DNA from: Sphingopyxis sp. 113P3
GTDB taxonomy: Bacteria > Pseudomonadota > Alphaproteobacteria > Sphingomonadales > Sphingomonadaceae
Direction: 5' to 3'
DNA: 64,000 bases
Assembly (NCBI RefSeq): GCF_001278035.1
Contig: NZ_CP009452.1
Coordinates: forward strand, 3,195,501 to 3,259,500
This document shows, in pieces, positions 1 to 9,928 of this stretch. A program made the translations under genes and the position numbers. Below the pieces are notes generated by a model, which saw nothing but the letters and a program-made list of their open reading frames with translations, did not search any database and had not been told where the DNA came from. The stretch's first letter is position 1. The number at the start of each line of letters is the position of its first letter.

Positions 1-513
1 GAGGCCGATGTGCTCCTCGCCAAAGCGCTGGGCGCGCTGCCCAAGGACGACCGGCGGACAATGCTGCTCGCCTATCTTGGATATCCATTCTACGACATCG
101 CGACGCTGCCGCTGCTGCAGGGCGAGGGGTTTGACGAATTCGACCCGATCAAGATCGACCGCATTTCCCCCTCCGATGCAACCGCGATCCGTACCGGCGG
201 CGCCGCCGCGATGCTCAAGGGTATCGAGTTCAACAGCTTCGGCGCCTTCTTCAGCCGAGCCTACCGGGAGAACGACTATCTATGGGGCCGGCTCCACGGC
301 GCCGACCGGCTGATCGACATCGTGGCCTCGAGTGTCACTGGCGACGGCGCGATGACCGCAGAGGCGCTCGCGGACCTCAAGCGGCAGGCATTCCATGCGA
401 TCCTCGACGAGGAGGAAAGCCGGTTGCCGCAGGTCGCTGCGCTGATCGCCAAGCTCAGGGAAGAGATTGGCCCTGTCCCGCCTGTGCGCGAAGGGCAAGG
501 GGCGACCGGGTGA
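1..513 (+). CDS. Patatin-like protein, C-terminal part (DUF3376-type), 5' truncated by window edge
   Basis: The open frame runs in from base 1 and stops at 513, so only about 170 C-terminal residues are present. The visible part contains FNSFGAFFSRAYRENDYLWG and then RLHGADRLIDIV, which I recognise as the C-terminal DUF3376 region of large alphaproteobacterial patatin-like phospholipases. The Ser-Asp lipase dyad would lie upstream, outside the window, so catalytic competence cannot be judged. The gene converges on dnaJ with about 13 bp between stop codons. No start codon should be assigned to this fragment. Confidence 0.75.
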   Translation, partial: EADVLLAKALGALPKDDRRTMLLAYLGYPFYDIATLPLLQGEGFDEFDPIKIDRISPSDATAIRTGGAAAMLKGIEFNSFGAFFSRAYRENDYLWGRLHGADRLIDIVASSVTGDGAMTAEALADLKRQAFHAILDEEESRLPQVAALIAKLREEIGPVPPVREGQGATG

Positions 514-526
514 TGGGCAAGACGGC

Positions 527-1651
527 TTAATCCGTCAGATCTTCCCACATTTCCTTGATGCGGCCGAAAAAGCCCTGGCTCGCGGGACATTCCTCGCCCG
601 TCTCGGTTTCGCGGAACGCCTGGAGCAATTCCTTCTGCTTCGCACTCAGCTTGGTCGGCGTCTCGACATCGATCTGGACCACAAGGTCGCCGTGGCCGCG
701 GCCATTGAGCACGGGCATGCCCGCGCCGCGCTGGCGCAGCTGCTTGCCCGACTGGATGCCTGCAGGGATGCGGATGTCGTGCCGGCTGCCGTCGAGCCCT
801 GGAATGCTGATCTCGCCGCCGAGCGCTGCGGTTGTGAAGCTGATCGGGGCCCGCGTGAACAGCGTGGTTCCTTCGCGCTCGAAGACCCGGTGCCGCGCCA
901 TGTGAAGGAAGATGTAGAGGTCGCCCGGTGCTGCGCCGCGCGCACCGCTTTCCCCCTCGCCCGACAGGCGAATGCGCGTACCCTCGTCCACTCCGGCCGG
1001 AATGTTGACGGTCAGCGTCTTGCGCCGCTCGACGCGGCCTTCGCCATGACAGGCGGTGCAGGGGTCCGCGATGACCTCGCCCGCGCCCTGACAGGCGGGA
1101 CAGGTGCGCTCGACCATGAAGAAGCCCTGCTGAGCCCTCACCTTGCCGTGACCGCCGCAGGTTCCGCAGCGATGGGTGGACGTGCCCGGCCTGGCCCCGG
1201 AGCCGTCGCAGGCGTCGCAGCGCGCGGCGACGTCGACCTGGATTTCACGGGTGCAACCGGTGAAGGCGTCCTCGAGCCGGATTTCCATGTCATAGCGAAG
1301 GTCAGCACCGCGCGCGGGGCCACGCTGCTGCTGGCGGCCGCCGAATGCCGATCCGAAGATCGATTCAAAAATGTCGCCAATGTCACCGAAATCGGCCCCG
1401 CCGCCAAAGCCGTTCGCTCCGCCCTGGACACCCGCCTTGCCGAAGCGATCATAGGCCGCCCGCTTCTGCGGATCTTTCAGGCAGTCATAGGCTTCGTTGA
1501 TCGCCTTGAAGCGCGCCTCGCTATCGCTGCACCCGGGATTCTTGTCCGGGTGATATTGCATGGCGAGCTTGCGATAGGCGGCCTTCAGCGCCTTGTCGTC
1601 AGCGGTCCGGTCGACTTCCAGCAGTTCATAATAATCGATGTCGAGCGACAT
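527..1651 (-). CDS. dnaJ: Chaperone protein DnaJ
   Basis: This is the Hsp40 co-chaperone that delivers unfolded clients to DnaK and stimulates its ATPase. The 374-residue product has an N-terminal J domain with HPD at residues 34-36 and a Gly/Phe-rich linker. Four CxxCxGxG zinc repeats follow (CDACDGSG, CGTCGGHG, CPACQGAG, CTACHGEG), then the C-terminal substrate-binding domains, so this is a full type I DnaJ. I chose the ATG at 1651 (MSLDIDYYELL) over an in-frame TTG two codons upstream because it matches the usual family start. It lies downstream of dnaK on the same strand, separated by a palindromic repeat, and is probably co-transcribed with it. Confidence 0.96.
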   Translation of the reverse strand: MSLDIDYYELLEVDRTADDKALKAAYRKLAMQYHPDKNPGCSDSEARFKAINEAYDCLKDPQKRAAYDRFGKAGVQGGANGFGGGADFGDIGDIFESIFGSAFGGRQQQRGPARGADLRYDMEIRLEDAFTGCTREIQVDVAARCDACDGSGARPGTSTHRCGTCGGHGKVRAQQGFFMVERTCPACQGAGEVIADPCTACHGEGRVERRKTLTVNIPAGVDEGTRIRLSGEGESGARGAAPGDLYIFLHMARHRVFEREGTTLFTRAPISFTTAALGGEISIPGLDGSRHDIRIPAGIQSGKQLRQRGAGMPVLNGRGHGDLVVQIDVETPTKLSAKQKELLQAFRETETGEECPASQGFFGRIKEMWEDLTD

Positions 1652-1666
1652 TCTCAAAAGCCCCTA

Positions 1667-1769
1667 CTTCAACCCGTCACCCCGGCCAAGGCCGGGGTCG
1701 CTGCCGGTCCGCCGAAGCGGCTTGCGGGAGCGATGCCGGCTTTCGCCGGCATGACGGTTGAAGGTCATC
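1667..1769. repeat. Extragenic palindromic element between dnaK and dnaJ
   Basis: The outer arms (cttcaacccgtcacc at the left, catgacggttgaagg at the right) are imperfect inverted repeats. Two internal hairpins are visible. One is ccccggcc-aa-ggccgggg at 1680-1697. The other is atgccggc-tttc-gccggcat at 1733-1752. The layout resembles dispersed REP/BIME-like elements common in sphingomonad genomes. It fills essentially the whole dnaK-dnaJ spacer and could stabilise the dnaK mRNA 3' end or attenuate dnaJ transcription. Its multicopy nature is inferred, because only this copy lies in the window. Confidence 0.7.
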
Positions 1770-1770
1770 C

Positions 1771-3675
1771 TTACTTCTTGTCGTCCTCGACTTCCGAGAA
1801 TTCGGCGTCGACGACATCTTCGTCGGCCTTGGTCTCGCCGGCTTCGGCGCCGGGCGACGCGGCGGCCTGCTGCTCCTTCTCGTAGATCGCCTGGCCAAGC
1901 TTCATGGCAACCTGCGCGAGCGCCTGGGACTTTTCGGTCATGACGGCGGGGTCGCCGCCCTCGACCGCGGTCTTGGCTTCGGCGATCGCCGCCTCGATCT
2001 CGCCCTTCAACGCCGCGTCGACCTTGTCGCCATGCTCTTCAAGCTGGCGTTCGGTCGAGTGGATCAGGCTTTCGGCGTTGTTCTTCGCCTCAGCCGCCTC
2101 GCGACGCTTCTTGTCCTCTTCGGCGAACTGCTCGGCGTCCTTGACCATCTGCTCGATGTCCGCATCCGAAAGCCCGCCCGAGGCCTGGATCTTGATCTGC
2201 TGTTCCTTGCCGGTGCCCTTGTCCTTGGCGTGGACCGACACGATGCCGTTGGCATCGATGTCGAAGGTCACCTCGATCTGCGGCACGCCGCGCGGTGCCG
2301 GCGGGATGCCGACGAGGTCGAACTGGCCCAGCAGCTTGTTGTCCGCCGCCATTTCGCGCTCACCCTGGAAGACGCGGATCGTTACCGCGGACTGATTGTC
2401 GTCCGCCGTCGAATAGACCTGGCTCTTCTTGGTCGGGATCGTCGTGTTCCGGTCGATCATGCGCGTGAACACGCCGCCCAGCGTCTCGATACCGAGGCTG
2501 AGCGGAGTCACGTCGAGCAGCAGAACGTCCTTGACGTCGCCCTGCAGCACGCCCGCCTGGATTGCGGCGCCGATGGCGACGACCTCATCGGGGTTCACAC
2601 CGGTGTGCGGCTCCTTGCCGAAGAAATCCTTCACGACCTCGCGCACGCGCGGCATGCGGGTCATGCCGCCAACGAGCACGACCTCGTCGATTTCGCTCGC
2701 GCTGACGCCGGCATCCTTGATGGCCTTCTTGCAGGGCTCGAGCGTGCGCTTCACCAGATCCTCGACCAGCTTTTCAAGGTCGGCTCGGGTGATCGTCTTG
2801 ACGAGATGCTTCGGCCCGTTGGCATCGGCAGTGATGAAGGGCAGGTTGACTTCGGTGGTCGCGGCGGAAGACAGCTCGATCTTCGCTTTTTCCGCAGCTT
2901 CCTTCAGCCGCTGCAGCGCGAGCTTGTCGGTGCGCAGGTCGATCCCCTCGTCCTTCTTGAAGGTATCGGCCAGAAATTCGACCAGCTTGCTGTCGAAGTC
3001 CTCACCGCCAAGGAAGGTGTCGCCGTTGGTCGATTTCACCTCGAACACGCCGTCGCCGACTTCGAGAATCGAAATGTCGAAGGTGCCGCCGCCAAGGTCA
3101 TAGACCGCGATGGTCTTGTTGTCCTGCTTGTCGAGGCCGTAAGCGAGCGCAGCCGCGGTCGGCTCGTTGATGATGCGAAGCACTTCAAGGCCTGCGATCT
3201 TGCCCGCGTCCTTGGTCGCCTGGCGCTGCGCGTCGTTGAAGTAAGCGGGAACGGTGATGACCGCCTGCTCGACCTTTTCACCAAGATAGGCCTCGGCGGT
3301 TTCCTTCATCTTCTGAAGGATGAACGCGCTGATCTGCGAGGGCGAATAATCCTCGCCGCCCGCCTTGACCCAGGCGTCGCCATTGTTGCCCTTGACGATA
3401 TTATAGGGGACGAGTTCCATGTCCTTCTTCGTCATGGGATCGTCGAAGCGGCGGCCGATCAGGCGCTTCACCGCGAAGACGGTATTTTCGGGATTGGTCA
3501 CTGCCTGGCGCTTCGCCGGCTGGCCGATCAGCCGCTCGCCGTCCTTGGCGAAGGCGACGATCGACGGTGTCGTGCGCGCGCCTTCCACATTGTCGATAAC
3601 CTTGGGCTTGCCGCCTTCCATCACCGCGACGCAGCTGTTGGTGGTGCCGAGGTCGATCCCGATCACTTTGGCCAT
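1771..3675 (-). CDS. dnaK: Molecular chaperone DnaK (Hsp70)
   Basis: This is the ATP-dependent cytosolic chaperone working with DnaJ and GrpE. The 634-residue product starts [15 protein letters not shown] (phosphate-1 motif). It contains the [11 protein letters not shown] phosphate-2 motif, the [10 protein letters not shown] adenosine motif, the [11 protein letters not shown] linker-proximal segment, the beta-sandwich and lid domains, and ends in the acidic tail typical of DnaK. An upstream extension of 35 codons is open but lacks Hsp70 similarity. The ATG at 3675 is preceded by a good AAGGACG ribosome site and fixes the start. A heat-shock promoter lies about 80 bp upstream. The gene order dnaK-dnaJ is the usual one. 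Confidence 0.98.
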   Translation of the reverse strand: MAKVIGIDLGTTNSCVAVMEGGKPKVIDNVEGARTTPSIVAFAKDGERLIGQPAKRQAVTNPENTVFAVKRLIGRRFDDPMTKKDMELVPYNIVKGNNGDAWVKAGGEDYSPSQISAFILQKMKETAEAYLGEKVEQAVITVPAYFNDAQRQATKDAGKIAGLEVLRIINEPTAAALAYGLDKQDNKTIAVYDLGGGTFDISILEVGDGVFEVKSTNGDTFLGGEDFDSKLVEFLADTFKKDEGIDLRTDKLALQRLKEAAEKAKIELSSAATTEVNLPFITADANGPKHLVKTITRADLEKLVEDLVKRTLEPCKKAIKDAGVSASEIDEVVLVGGMTRMPRVREVVKDFFGKEPHTGVNPDEVVAIGAAIQAGVLQGDVKDVLLLDVTPLSLGIETLGGVFTRMIDRNTTIPTKKSQVYSTADDNQSAVTIRVFQGEREMAADNKLLGQFDLVGIPPAPRGVPQIEVTFDIDANGIVSVHAKDKGTGKEQQIKIQASGGLSDADIEQMVKDAEQFAEEDKKRREAAEAKNNAESLIHSTERQLEEHGDKVDAALKGEIEAAIAEAKTAVEGGDPAVMTEKSQALAQVAMKLGQAIYEKEQQAAASPGAEAGETKADEDVVDAEFSEVEDDKK

Positions 3676-3755
3676 AATATACACGTCCTTGTTGTTTTTG
3701 CGGCGCCCTGAAAAGGCACGCCCGTCGTTGATCCCATGCAGGGTTTCTGGGCGCG

Positions 3756-3785
3756 ATATAGGTGCGCTAATCCTTGGCACAAGGG
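3756..3785 (-). promoter_or_regulatory. Probable sigma-32 (RpoH) promoter of dnaK-dnaJ
   Basis: Reading leftwards, CCCTTGT (3785-3779) and CCTATAT (3762-3756) are separated by 16 bp. This fits the alphaproteobacterial RpoH pattern of CTTG at -35 and CCTATNT at -10. Transcription would start about 75 bp before the dnaK ATG. No CIRCE inverted repeat is present here, in contrast to groES. The assignment rests on pattern matching only. Confidence 0.65.
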
Positions 3786-3838
3786 CTTTGACGGCTTATC
3801 GATGACGGGCAAATTTCAGTTAAACCCGGAGTCTCCCG

Positions 3839-4393
3839 ATGAAGCCCTTCGCCGTTGCCCTTCTCACCGCCGCCGCCCTGCCTCTTTCGGGATGCAGCGA
3901 AAATCTCGGTCAGGGGCCGGTGCTGCACGTTGCGAGCGGCTATATCGAGATGGGCGCGACCCCGGACCGTCCGGCGGCAGGCTATTTCACCATCAAGGGC
4001 GGCCCTCGCGCTGTCGAATTGATGGCTGTGAGCTCGGACCTTGCCCAGCGCGTCGAGATGCACGAAACCGTCAAGGAAAATGGCGTCGTGTCGATGAAGC
4101 CGCTACGCAGCGCGCCGGTGCCCGCAAAGGGCGAGCTTGCGTTCAAGCCGGGCGGCAAGCATCTGATGATCTGGAACATCAACGGGGCCGCGGTGCGGGC
4201 AGGCAAACTGCCGATGATCTTCGTTTTCTCGAACAACAATAATGAACGCATCCTCTTCGACCTCACGATCCGGAAGGCTCCGGGAGGAGGCGACGCGAAG
4301 GGCGCGGCGATGGATCATGGCGCGATGGATATGGGCGGCACCGAGGCCGACAAGGCAGCAGGAAAAGGCGCGGCGGACGCGGCGAAGAAATAG
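3839..4393 (+). CDS. PCu(A)C-family periplasmic copper chaperone lipoprotein
   Basis: The 184-residue product belongs to the PCu(A)C family, which carries Cu(I) to the CuA centre of cytochrome c oxidase. It begins with a lipoprotein signal (LPLSGC, cysteine at about residue 19). The fold region holds the metal-ligand pattern: MHE followed by a distant VVSMKPL, then GGKHLMI near the end of the domain. A C-terminal tail rich in His, Met, Asp and Lys (MDHGAMDMGG) could be an additional copper-binding extension. It lies divergently from dnaK and 6 bp upstream of the zincin-like gene, so these two may share a transcript. No oxidase genes are nearby. Confidence 0.85.
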   Translation: MKPFAVALLTAAALPLSGCSENLGQGPVLHVASGYIEMGATPDRPAAGYFTIKGGPRAVELMAVSSDLAQRVEMHETVKENGVVSMKPLRSAPVPAKGELAFKPGGKHLMIWNINGAAVRAGKLPMIFVFSNNNNERILFDLTIRKAPGGGDAKGAAMDHGAMDMGGTEADKAAGKGAADAAKK

Positions 4394-4399
4394 CGGCGC

Positions 4400-4900
4400 A
4401 TGGCGCGGCCATCGCGCAGCCTCACGGACGGCGAGATCGCACTCGCCCGGAGTGTGTTCGGCGAGGCGATCGACTATGCGCGGGTGCGCGTGTGCCACCA
4501 CAAATGGGCTTTCTTCCAGCCGCGGCGCGTCGTGATGGCACCGATGGGTGCGCTCCACTTTCATCCGCACGGCGACCTTTATGTCGAGGATTTCAGCGCC
4601 GCACCGCAGTCGCTCCAGGGTCTCTTCATCCACGAGATGACGCATGTCTGGCAGGCGCAGACGCGTGGCCGCTGGTATCTGGTGCTGATGCGGCACCCCT
4701 TTGCAACCTACCATTACAGCCTCAAACCCGGCTGGCCGCTCCACCGCTACGGGCTCGAACAGCAGGCGGAGATCGTGCGGCACTATTGGCTGATGACAAA
4801 GGGAGTGACCATCGGCGGCGCGCCCGGGGCGGAAGCCTACCGGGCGATCCTGCCGTTCGGCAAGGCGCCAGGGGTGACGCCTCAGGGCTATCGCATTTGA
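4400..4900 (+). CDS. Zincin-like putative metallopeptidase (sphingomonad 'vgr-related' family), 3' end rewritten by an IS
   Basis: The 166-residue product has a HEMTHVWQ motif (His78, Glu79, His82) and a downstream YGLEQQAEIV segment that could supply the third zinc ligand, so it looks like a small gluzincin. I recall homologues annotated only as vgr-related protein in Sphingomonadales. An ISAs1-family element inserted after codon 161 (CCT at 4880-4882). The present C terminus, QGYRI and stop, is encoded by the left inverted repeat of the element. Joining the two flanks across the IS restores Pro-Leu-stop, with the ancestral stop at 6115-6117. The protein thus lost two residues and gained five, and is probably still functional. 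No secretion signal is seen. Confidence 0.7.
   Translation: MARPSRSLTDGEIALARSVFGEAIDYARVRVCHHKWAFFQPRRVVMAPMGALHFHPHGDLYVEDFSAAPQSLQGLFIHEMTHVWQAQTRGRWYLVLMRHPFATYHYSLKPGWPLHRYGLEQQAEIVRHYWLMTKGVTIGGAPGAEAYRAILPFGKAPGVTPQGYRI
4873..4882. repeat. Left target-site duplication of the ISAs1-family element
   Basis: GGTGACGCCT occurs immediately outside the left inverted repeat and again at 6099-6108 immediately outside the right one. A 10-bp direct duplication is what ISAs1-family transposition generates. Both copies are identical. Confidence 0.9.
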
Positions 4901-6098
4901 CCGAGGATGGTTTTGGCGAAGGCGTTGGACCATCCGGAGCGTTTCCGTTTTCTCCTGATGGAGATATCGGGTCTGGCGGTTCGCAGGACATTGAGGGCGA
5001 GCTTGCGCAAGGTTGCGAGATTTTCGGGGGCATGGTCCTTTCGGCTGCGGGCGCGATCTTCATCGAATGTCATGTCGAGCACCCAGTGGAGACCATTTTC
5101 GATCGACCAGTGGGATCTGGCGGCGGCAAGATATTCTTCCGGGCTCAGCGTCCGGGATGAGAGATGATAATGGCGGGTCGTTGTGGTCTTTCCATTGCGG
5201 GTGACCGTGGCCTCGATCATGCCGAGACAGGCAAGAGCGGGCATGTCCACCGGTTCGGTGCAGGCGCGCTTGGGACCGTGCAGCCAGCCAAGGTCATGGC
5301 TGACAAAAGCCCGCCGCTCTTCGAGACGTCCATGATCGGCATCGCTTGTCTCAGTCGTGGCGAGACCGGCAAGGATATCCGGTGCAGCGAAGTAGCTGGC
5401 CACCGCCTCATGCAGGGCCGGTCTGTTCGCCTTGAGACGTAAGAGATAATCGCCGCCACGATCGAGGATCAGCTGCGCAGTCTCGGTCTGGCAGTGCAGG
5501 GCATCGGCGGTGACAAGCTGGCCTGTGAGGTCCAGGCATTCGAGGAGCGCTCTTGCGGCAAGGATTTCGCTGTCGCCTTCCCCCGGACGGAAGCTTTCCT
5601 GGCCGATGACGGTGCGTGTCGACGAGGCAAAGGCCGTCACCACCGCCAGCGGCGATCGGCCGGCTGCCGTGTCGAACGAGCGCCGCAGTGTCTTGCCGTC
5701 GATGGCGACAACACCGGCACCCGCTTCGCCAAGAGCGGTCAGAAACTGCTCGAAGCAGCGTGCAAAGGCTGCCGGATCCAGCAGCCGGAAAATCCGGGAG
5801 AAGGTGTCATGGCTGGGAACCCCATTCTCAAGGCGCAGAAACTCCCGGAACAGATCCTCGCGATCCACCGCGAAATCCGCAAAATCCGAACAACTCTCCG
5901 CCCCGCAAATCGACGCCGTCAGCGCCATCGTCAGCACTTCCAGCAGATCGTGACGGCGCGCGTTGCCCGTTCGCGGATCGCGAAGATCATCAAACGCCGC
6001 GGCAAACCAGGACATGGATATCCTCCTTACTATGAAGGACACCCAAAGAATCCATATCAACTCATCGCGCTACTATATTTTCAAATGCGATTCCCCTG
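4883..6098 (-). mobile_element. Complete ISAs1-family insertion sequence, 1216 bp
   Basis: The element is bounded by 18-bp terminal inverted repeats: CAGGGCTATCGCATTTGA at 4883-4900, and at 6081-6098 the complement of CAGGGGAATCGCATTTGA (16 of 18 positions identical). It is flanked by a perfect 10-bp target duplication. It carries one intact transposase gene on the minus strand, whose stop codon lies inside the left repeat. Ends, duplication and transposase are all intact, so the element looks potentially active and recent. It is inserted at the extreme 3' end of the zincin-like gene, ahead of the groEL-side terminator. Confidence 0.92.
4888..6015 (-). CDS. ISAs1 family transposase
   Basis: This 375-residue DDE transposase belongs to the ISAs1/H-repeat-associated family. 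Diagnostic segments are the N-terminal FDDLRDPR and RHDLLEVL, AIDGKTLRRS (first catalytic Asp), VTADALHCQ (second Asp), YLLRLKANRP, and HWSIENGLHWVLD with the catalytic Glu, followed by the FDEDRAR signature. The ATG at 6015 follows an AAGGAGGAT ribosome site, so the 15-codon upstream extension is not used. The frame is uninterrupted and of normal family length. Its TAG stop falls within the left terminal repeat. Confidence 0.95.
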   Translation of the reverse strand: MSWFAAAFDDLRDPRTGNARRHDLLEVLTMALTASICGAESCSDFADFAVDREDLFREFLRLENGVPSHDTFSRIFRLLDPAAFARCFEQFLTALGEAGAGVVAIDGKTLRRSFDTAAGRSPLAVVTAFASSTRTVIGQESFRPGEGDSEILAARALLECLDLTGQLVTADALHCQTETAQLILDRGGDYLLRLKANRPALHEAVASYFAAPDILAGLATTETSDADHGRLEERRAFVSHDLGWLHGPKRACTEPVDMPALACLGMIEATVTRNGKTTTTRHYHLSSRTLSPEEYLAAARSHWSIENGLHWVLDMTFDEDRARSRKDHAPENLATLRKLALNVLRTARPDISIRRKRKRSGWSNAFAKTILGQMR

Positions 6099-6108
6099 GG
6101 TGACGCCT
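6099..6108. repeat. Right target-site duplication of the ISAs1-family element
   Basis: This is the second copy of GGTGACGCCT, directly adjoining the right inverted repeat. The sequence after it (cccctttga) continues the reading frame of the interrupted zincin-like gene and supplies its ancestral stop codon. Confidence 0.9.
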
Positions 6109-6134
6109 CCCCTTTGAGGCTCCTTCGCAAATCG

Positions 6135-6166
6135 AAAAGGGCCGGAGAGTTCCCTCCCCGGCCCTT
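6135..6166 (-). terminator. Intrinsic terminator downstream of groEL
   Basis: A 9-bp stem (aagggccgg / ccggccctt at 6137-6145 and 6158-6166) is followed on the minus strand by TTTTCG. It lies 36 bp past the groEL stop. Before the IS insertion it would have sat just past the end of the convergent zincin-like gene and could have served both directions. Confidence 0.75.
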
Positions 6167-6201
6167 CCTTGTCAGCTTGCGCTGAGCGGTGACGGCGGAC
6201 C

Positions 6202-7845
<1,644 letters not shown>

Positions 7846-7923
7846 TTATGCTTCCTTTCGATTCCGCAGAAAACTGCGAGACTTCACACTGAAATCGGGA
7901 TTCGCCGGGTCCGGCGAAAAGGC

Positions 7924-8211
7924 TCAGGCGATAACGCCGAGAATGTCCGATTCCTTCATGATCAACAGCTCTTCGCCATCGACCTTGACTTCGGTGCCCG
8001 ACCATTTGCCGAACAGGATACGGTCGCCCGCCTTGACGTCGAGCGGCGTGATCTTGCCGTCTTCGGCCTTGGTGCCGGTGCCGACAGCGACGACTTCACC
8101 TTCCTGCGGCTTTTCCTTGGCGGTATCGGGAATGATGATGCCGCCGGCCGTCTTTTCTTCGGCTTCGATGCGGCGAACGAGCACGCGGTCGTGCAACGGA
8201 CGAAATTGCAT
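7924..8211 (-). CDS. groES: Co-chaperonin GroES
   Basis: This is the 10-kDa co-chaperonin lid of GroEL, 95 residues. It begins [24 protein letters not shown], containing the mobile loop TAGGIIIPD that docks on GroEL, and ends ESDILGVIA. The ATG at 8211 is preceded by GGAGGACATCT, a strong ribosome site. An in-frame ATG seven codons further upstream has no family similarity. It is first in the groESL operon, 32 bp downstream of a CIRCE operator. Confidence 0.97.
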   Translation of the reverse strand: MQFRPLHDRVLVRRIEAEEKTAGGIIIPDTAKEKPQEGEVVAVGTGTKAEDGKITPLDVKAGDRILFGKWSGTEVKVDGEELLIMKESDILGVIA

Positions 8212-8243
8212 AGATGTCCTCCAGATATGCAATGGATCTCAGT

Positions 8244-8270
8244 TTAGCACTCACCCGGGGAGAGTGCTAA
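8244..8270 (-). promoter_or_regulatory. CIRCE operator (HrcA binding site) of groESL
   Basis: An exact match to the consensus is present: TTAGCACTC at 8244-8252, a 9-bp spacer, and GAGTGCTAA at 8262-8270. This is the HrcA repressor site. It lies between the -10-like box and the groES start, so a bound repressor would block initiation. hrcA itself is not in the window. Confidence 0.95.
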
Positions 8271-8278
8271 CAGGCGGC

Positions 8279-8308
8279 CATATGGGTCGATGAGCGCAGC
8301 CCGTCAAG
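8279..8308 (-). promoter_or_regulatory. Probable heat-shock promoter of groESL
   Basis: On the minus strand CTTGACG (8308-8302) and CCCATATG (8286-8279) are spaced by 15 bp, resembling an RpoH promoter. The same bases can also be read as a sigma-70 promoter with TTGACG as -35. The CIRCE operator follows directly. The combination suggests activation by sigma-32 together with repression by HrcA. Confidence 0.6.
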
Positions 8309-8338
8309 CGTTGGGCGAAATTCTTTTTGCTTTTTCCG

Positions 8339-9736
8339 TCAGGCGGGGAGGAGGCCCAGTCGCGCGCGCAGCCGCCAGCGCGCAAGCAGCAGTCCGGCAA
8401 CGACAACGAGCCCCACCGCAAGGCCGATCCAGATGCCGACGCCGGCGAGCGGAGTCCAGAAGCCAAGATAGATGGCGGTGCCATAGCCTGCGAGCCAGTA
8501 GCCGCACACCGCGATGATCATCGGAACGCGCGTGTCCTGGAGGCCGCGCAGAACGCCCGCAGCGACCGTCTGGGCGCCGTCGAACAGCTGGAAGGCCGCG
8601 GCAACGACGAGGAACTGCATCGCATGGCTCACGAGCGCGGCGTTACGCGCCGCGTCGACATCGACATAGATCGACAGCACGAGCCGTGGGAACAGCCACA
8701 TGGTCGCCGCGGTGAGGATCATGAAGCCGACGCCGAGAACCAGCGACGCCCGCCCCGCCAGCGCGATGCCGTGCGGATCGCGCGCACCATAGGAAAGGCC
8801 CACGCGGATCGTCGCCGCCTGCGCCACGCCGAAGGGAATCTGGAAGGCGAGGGCTGCGACCTGCAGCGCAATCGTGTGACCCGCAAGTTCGACCTCGCCA
8901 ATACGTCCCATCAGGAAGGCGGCGCCGGTGAACAGCCCCGCCTCGGCAAGAATGATCAGCCCTATCGGCGCGCCGATACGCACGATCTCGAAGAAGCGGG
9001 CCCATTCGGACCGCCACCAGTTGCCGAACAGATGATAGCGGCGCAGCTGCCGGTCGAGCTGGATGACCACCACATAGGCGAGCAGCATGACCGTGCTCGT
9101 GATCACGCTCGAGAGCGCCGAACCGTGGAGGCCGAGCGCGGGCAGCCCGAGATGACCGAAGACAAGCGACCAGTTGCCGAGCGCATTCACCCCGAGCGCG
9201 AGGAAGGTGATGGCGGTCGCGATCTTGGGCCGGCCGAGCGCCGACACAAAGATGCGCAGGACGCTCGCCGCGACCATCGGGAACATTCCCCACATCAGAA
9301 TGAGAAGGAAGCTCGCGGCATGCGCGGACGTATCGGGCGCCTGGCCGGTCGCGATCATGATCGGCCCGCCCGCGGCGCAGATGCCCATGGCCGCAATCGA
9401 TGTAAGGAGGCTGAGCCACAGCGCCATGCGCACGGTGCGCCGCACCTCGCGCACGGCATGTTTGCGGCGCCCGAGTTCCGCCGCGATCAGCGGGGCCGAC
9501 GCTCCAACAAGCCCCGTCGTCGTCCACACGAGCAGGCCGAAGATCGACACGCCGAGCGAAGAGGCGGCAAGCTCGGCGTCGCCGAGGCGGGCGACGAAGA
9601 TGACGTCGATCGCATGCACCATCATCTGCAGGAGATTCGCCGCAGCAAGCGGCCAGGCAAGCGCCAGCGTCGCGCCGAACTCGGCACTGAGGCTGCGCGG
9701 TGCGTCCGCGGTCAAGGGGTGGGCCTGCTGAAGCAT
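8339..9736 (-). CDS. MATE family efflux transporter
   Basis: This is an inner-membrane cation-coupled multidrug/toxin exporter of the NorM-like MATE group, 465 residues. About twelve hydrophobic segments form two repeats. The first repeat includes LAWPLAAANLLQMMVHAIDVIFVARLG in several short blocks. The second starts at IGAPIGLIILAEAGLFTGAAFLMGRIG, again as a conserved block. The substrate cannot be inferred. The ATG at 9736 is the natural start. It is transcribed toward groES and ends 31 bp before the groES -35 box, so some read-through into groESL is possible. Confidence 0.92.
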   Translation of the reverse strand: MLQQAHPLTADAPRSLSAEFGATLALAWPLAAANLLQMMVHAIDVIFVARLGDAELAASSLGVSIFGLLVWTTTGLVGASAPLIAAELGRRKHAVREVRRTVRMALWLSLLTSIAAMGICAAGGPIMIATGQAPDTSAHAASFLLILMWGMFPMVAASVLRIFVSALGRPKIATAITFLALGVNALGNWSLVFGHLGLPALGLHGSALSSVITSTVMLLAYVVVIQLDRQLRRYHLFGNWWRSEWARFFEIVRIGAPIGLIILAEAGLFTGAAFLMGRIGEVELAGHTIALQVAALAFQIPFGVAQAATIRVGLSYGARDPHGIALAGRASLVLGVGFMILTAATMWLFPRLVLSIYVDVDAARNAALVSHAMQFLVVAAAFQLFDGAQTVAAGVLRGLQDTRVPMIIAVCGYWLAGYGTAIYLGFWTPLAGVGIWIGLAVGLVVVAGLLLARWRLRARLGLLPA

Positions 9737-9928
9737 AGCCGGCCCGGATAGGCGGGCAGCCAGAGCCGTTCAATAGCGGGCTGATGCGCTATCCGGCGTT
9801 TCGGGGACGAGGGTGGCAAAATGGCAACAGGGGCTGCGAGCGCGTGATCCTCCCCGCATCACGAGGCGCAAGGAGGCTCGGCGCGCGCGCGCGGGACAGG
9901 CGCACCGCCGAGCGGCCCTGCTCCCCCC

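Noticed and set aside
2032..3711. Long open frame on the plus strand opposite dnaK (about 560 codons)
   Set aside because: It is a GC-bias shadow: the minus strand encodes an unmistakable DnaK, and the antisense translation has no recognisable domain.
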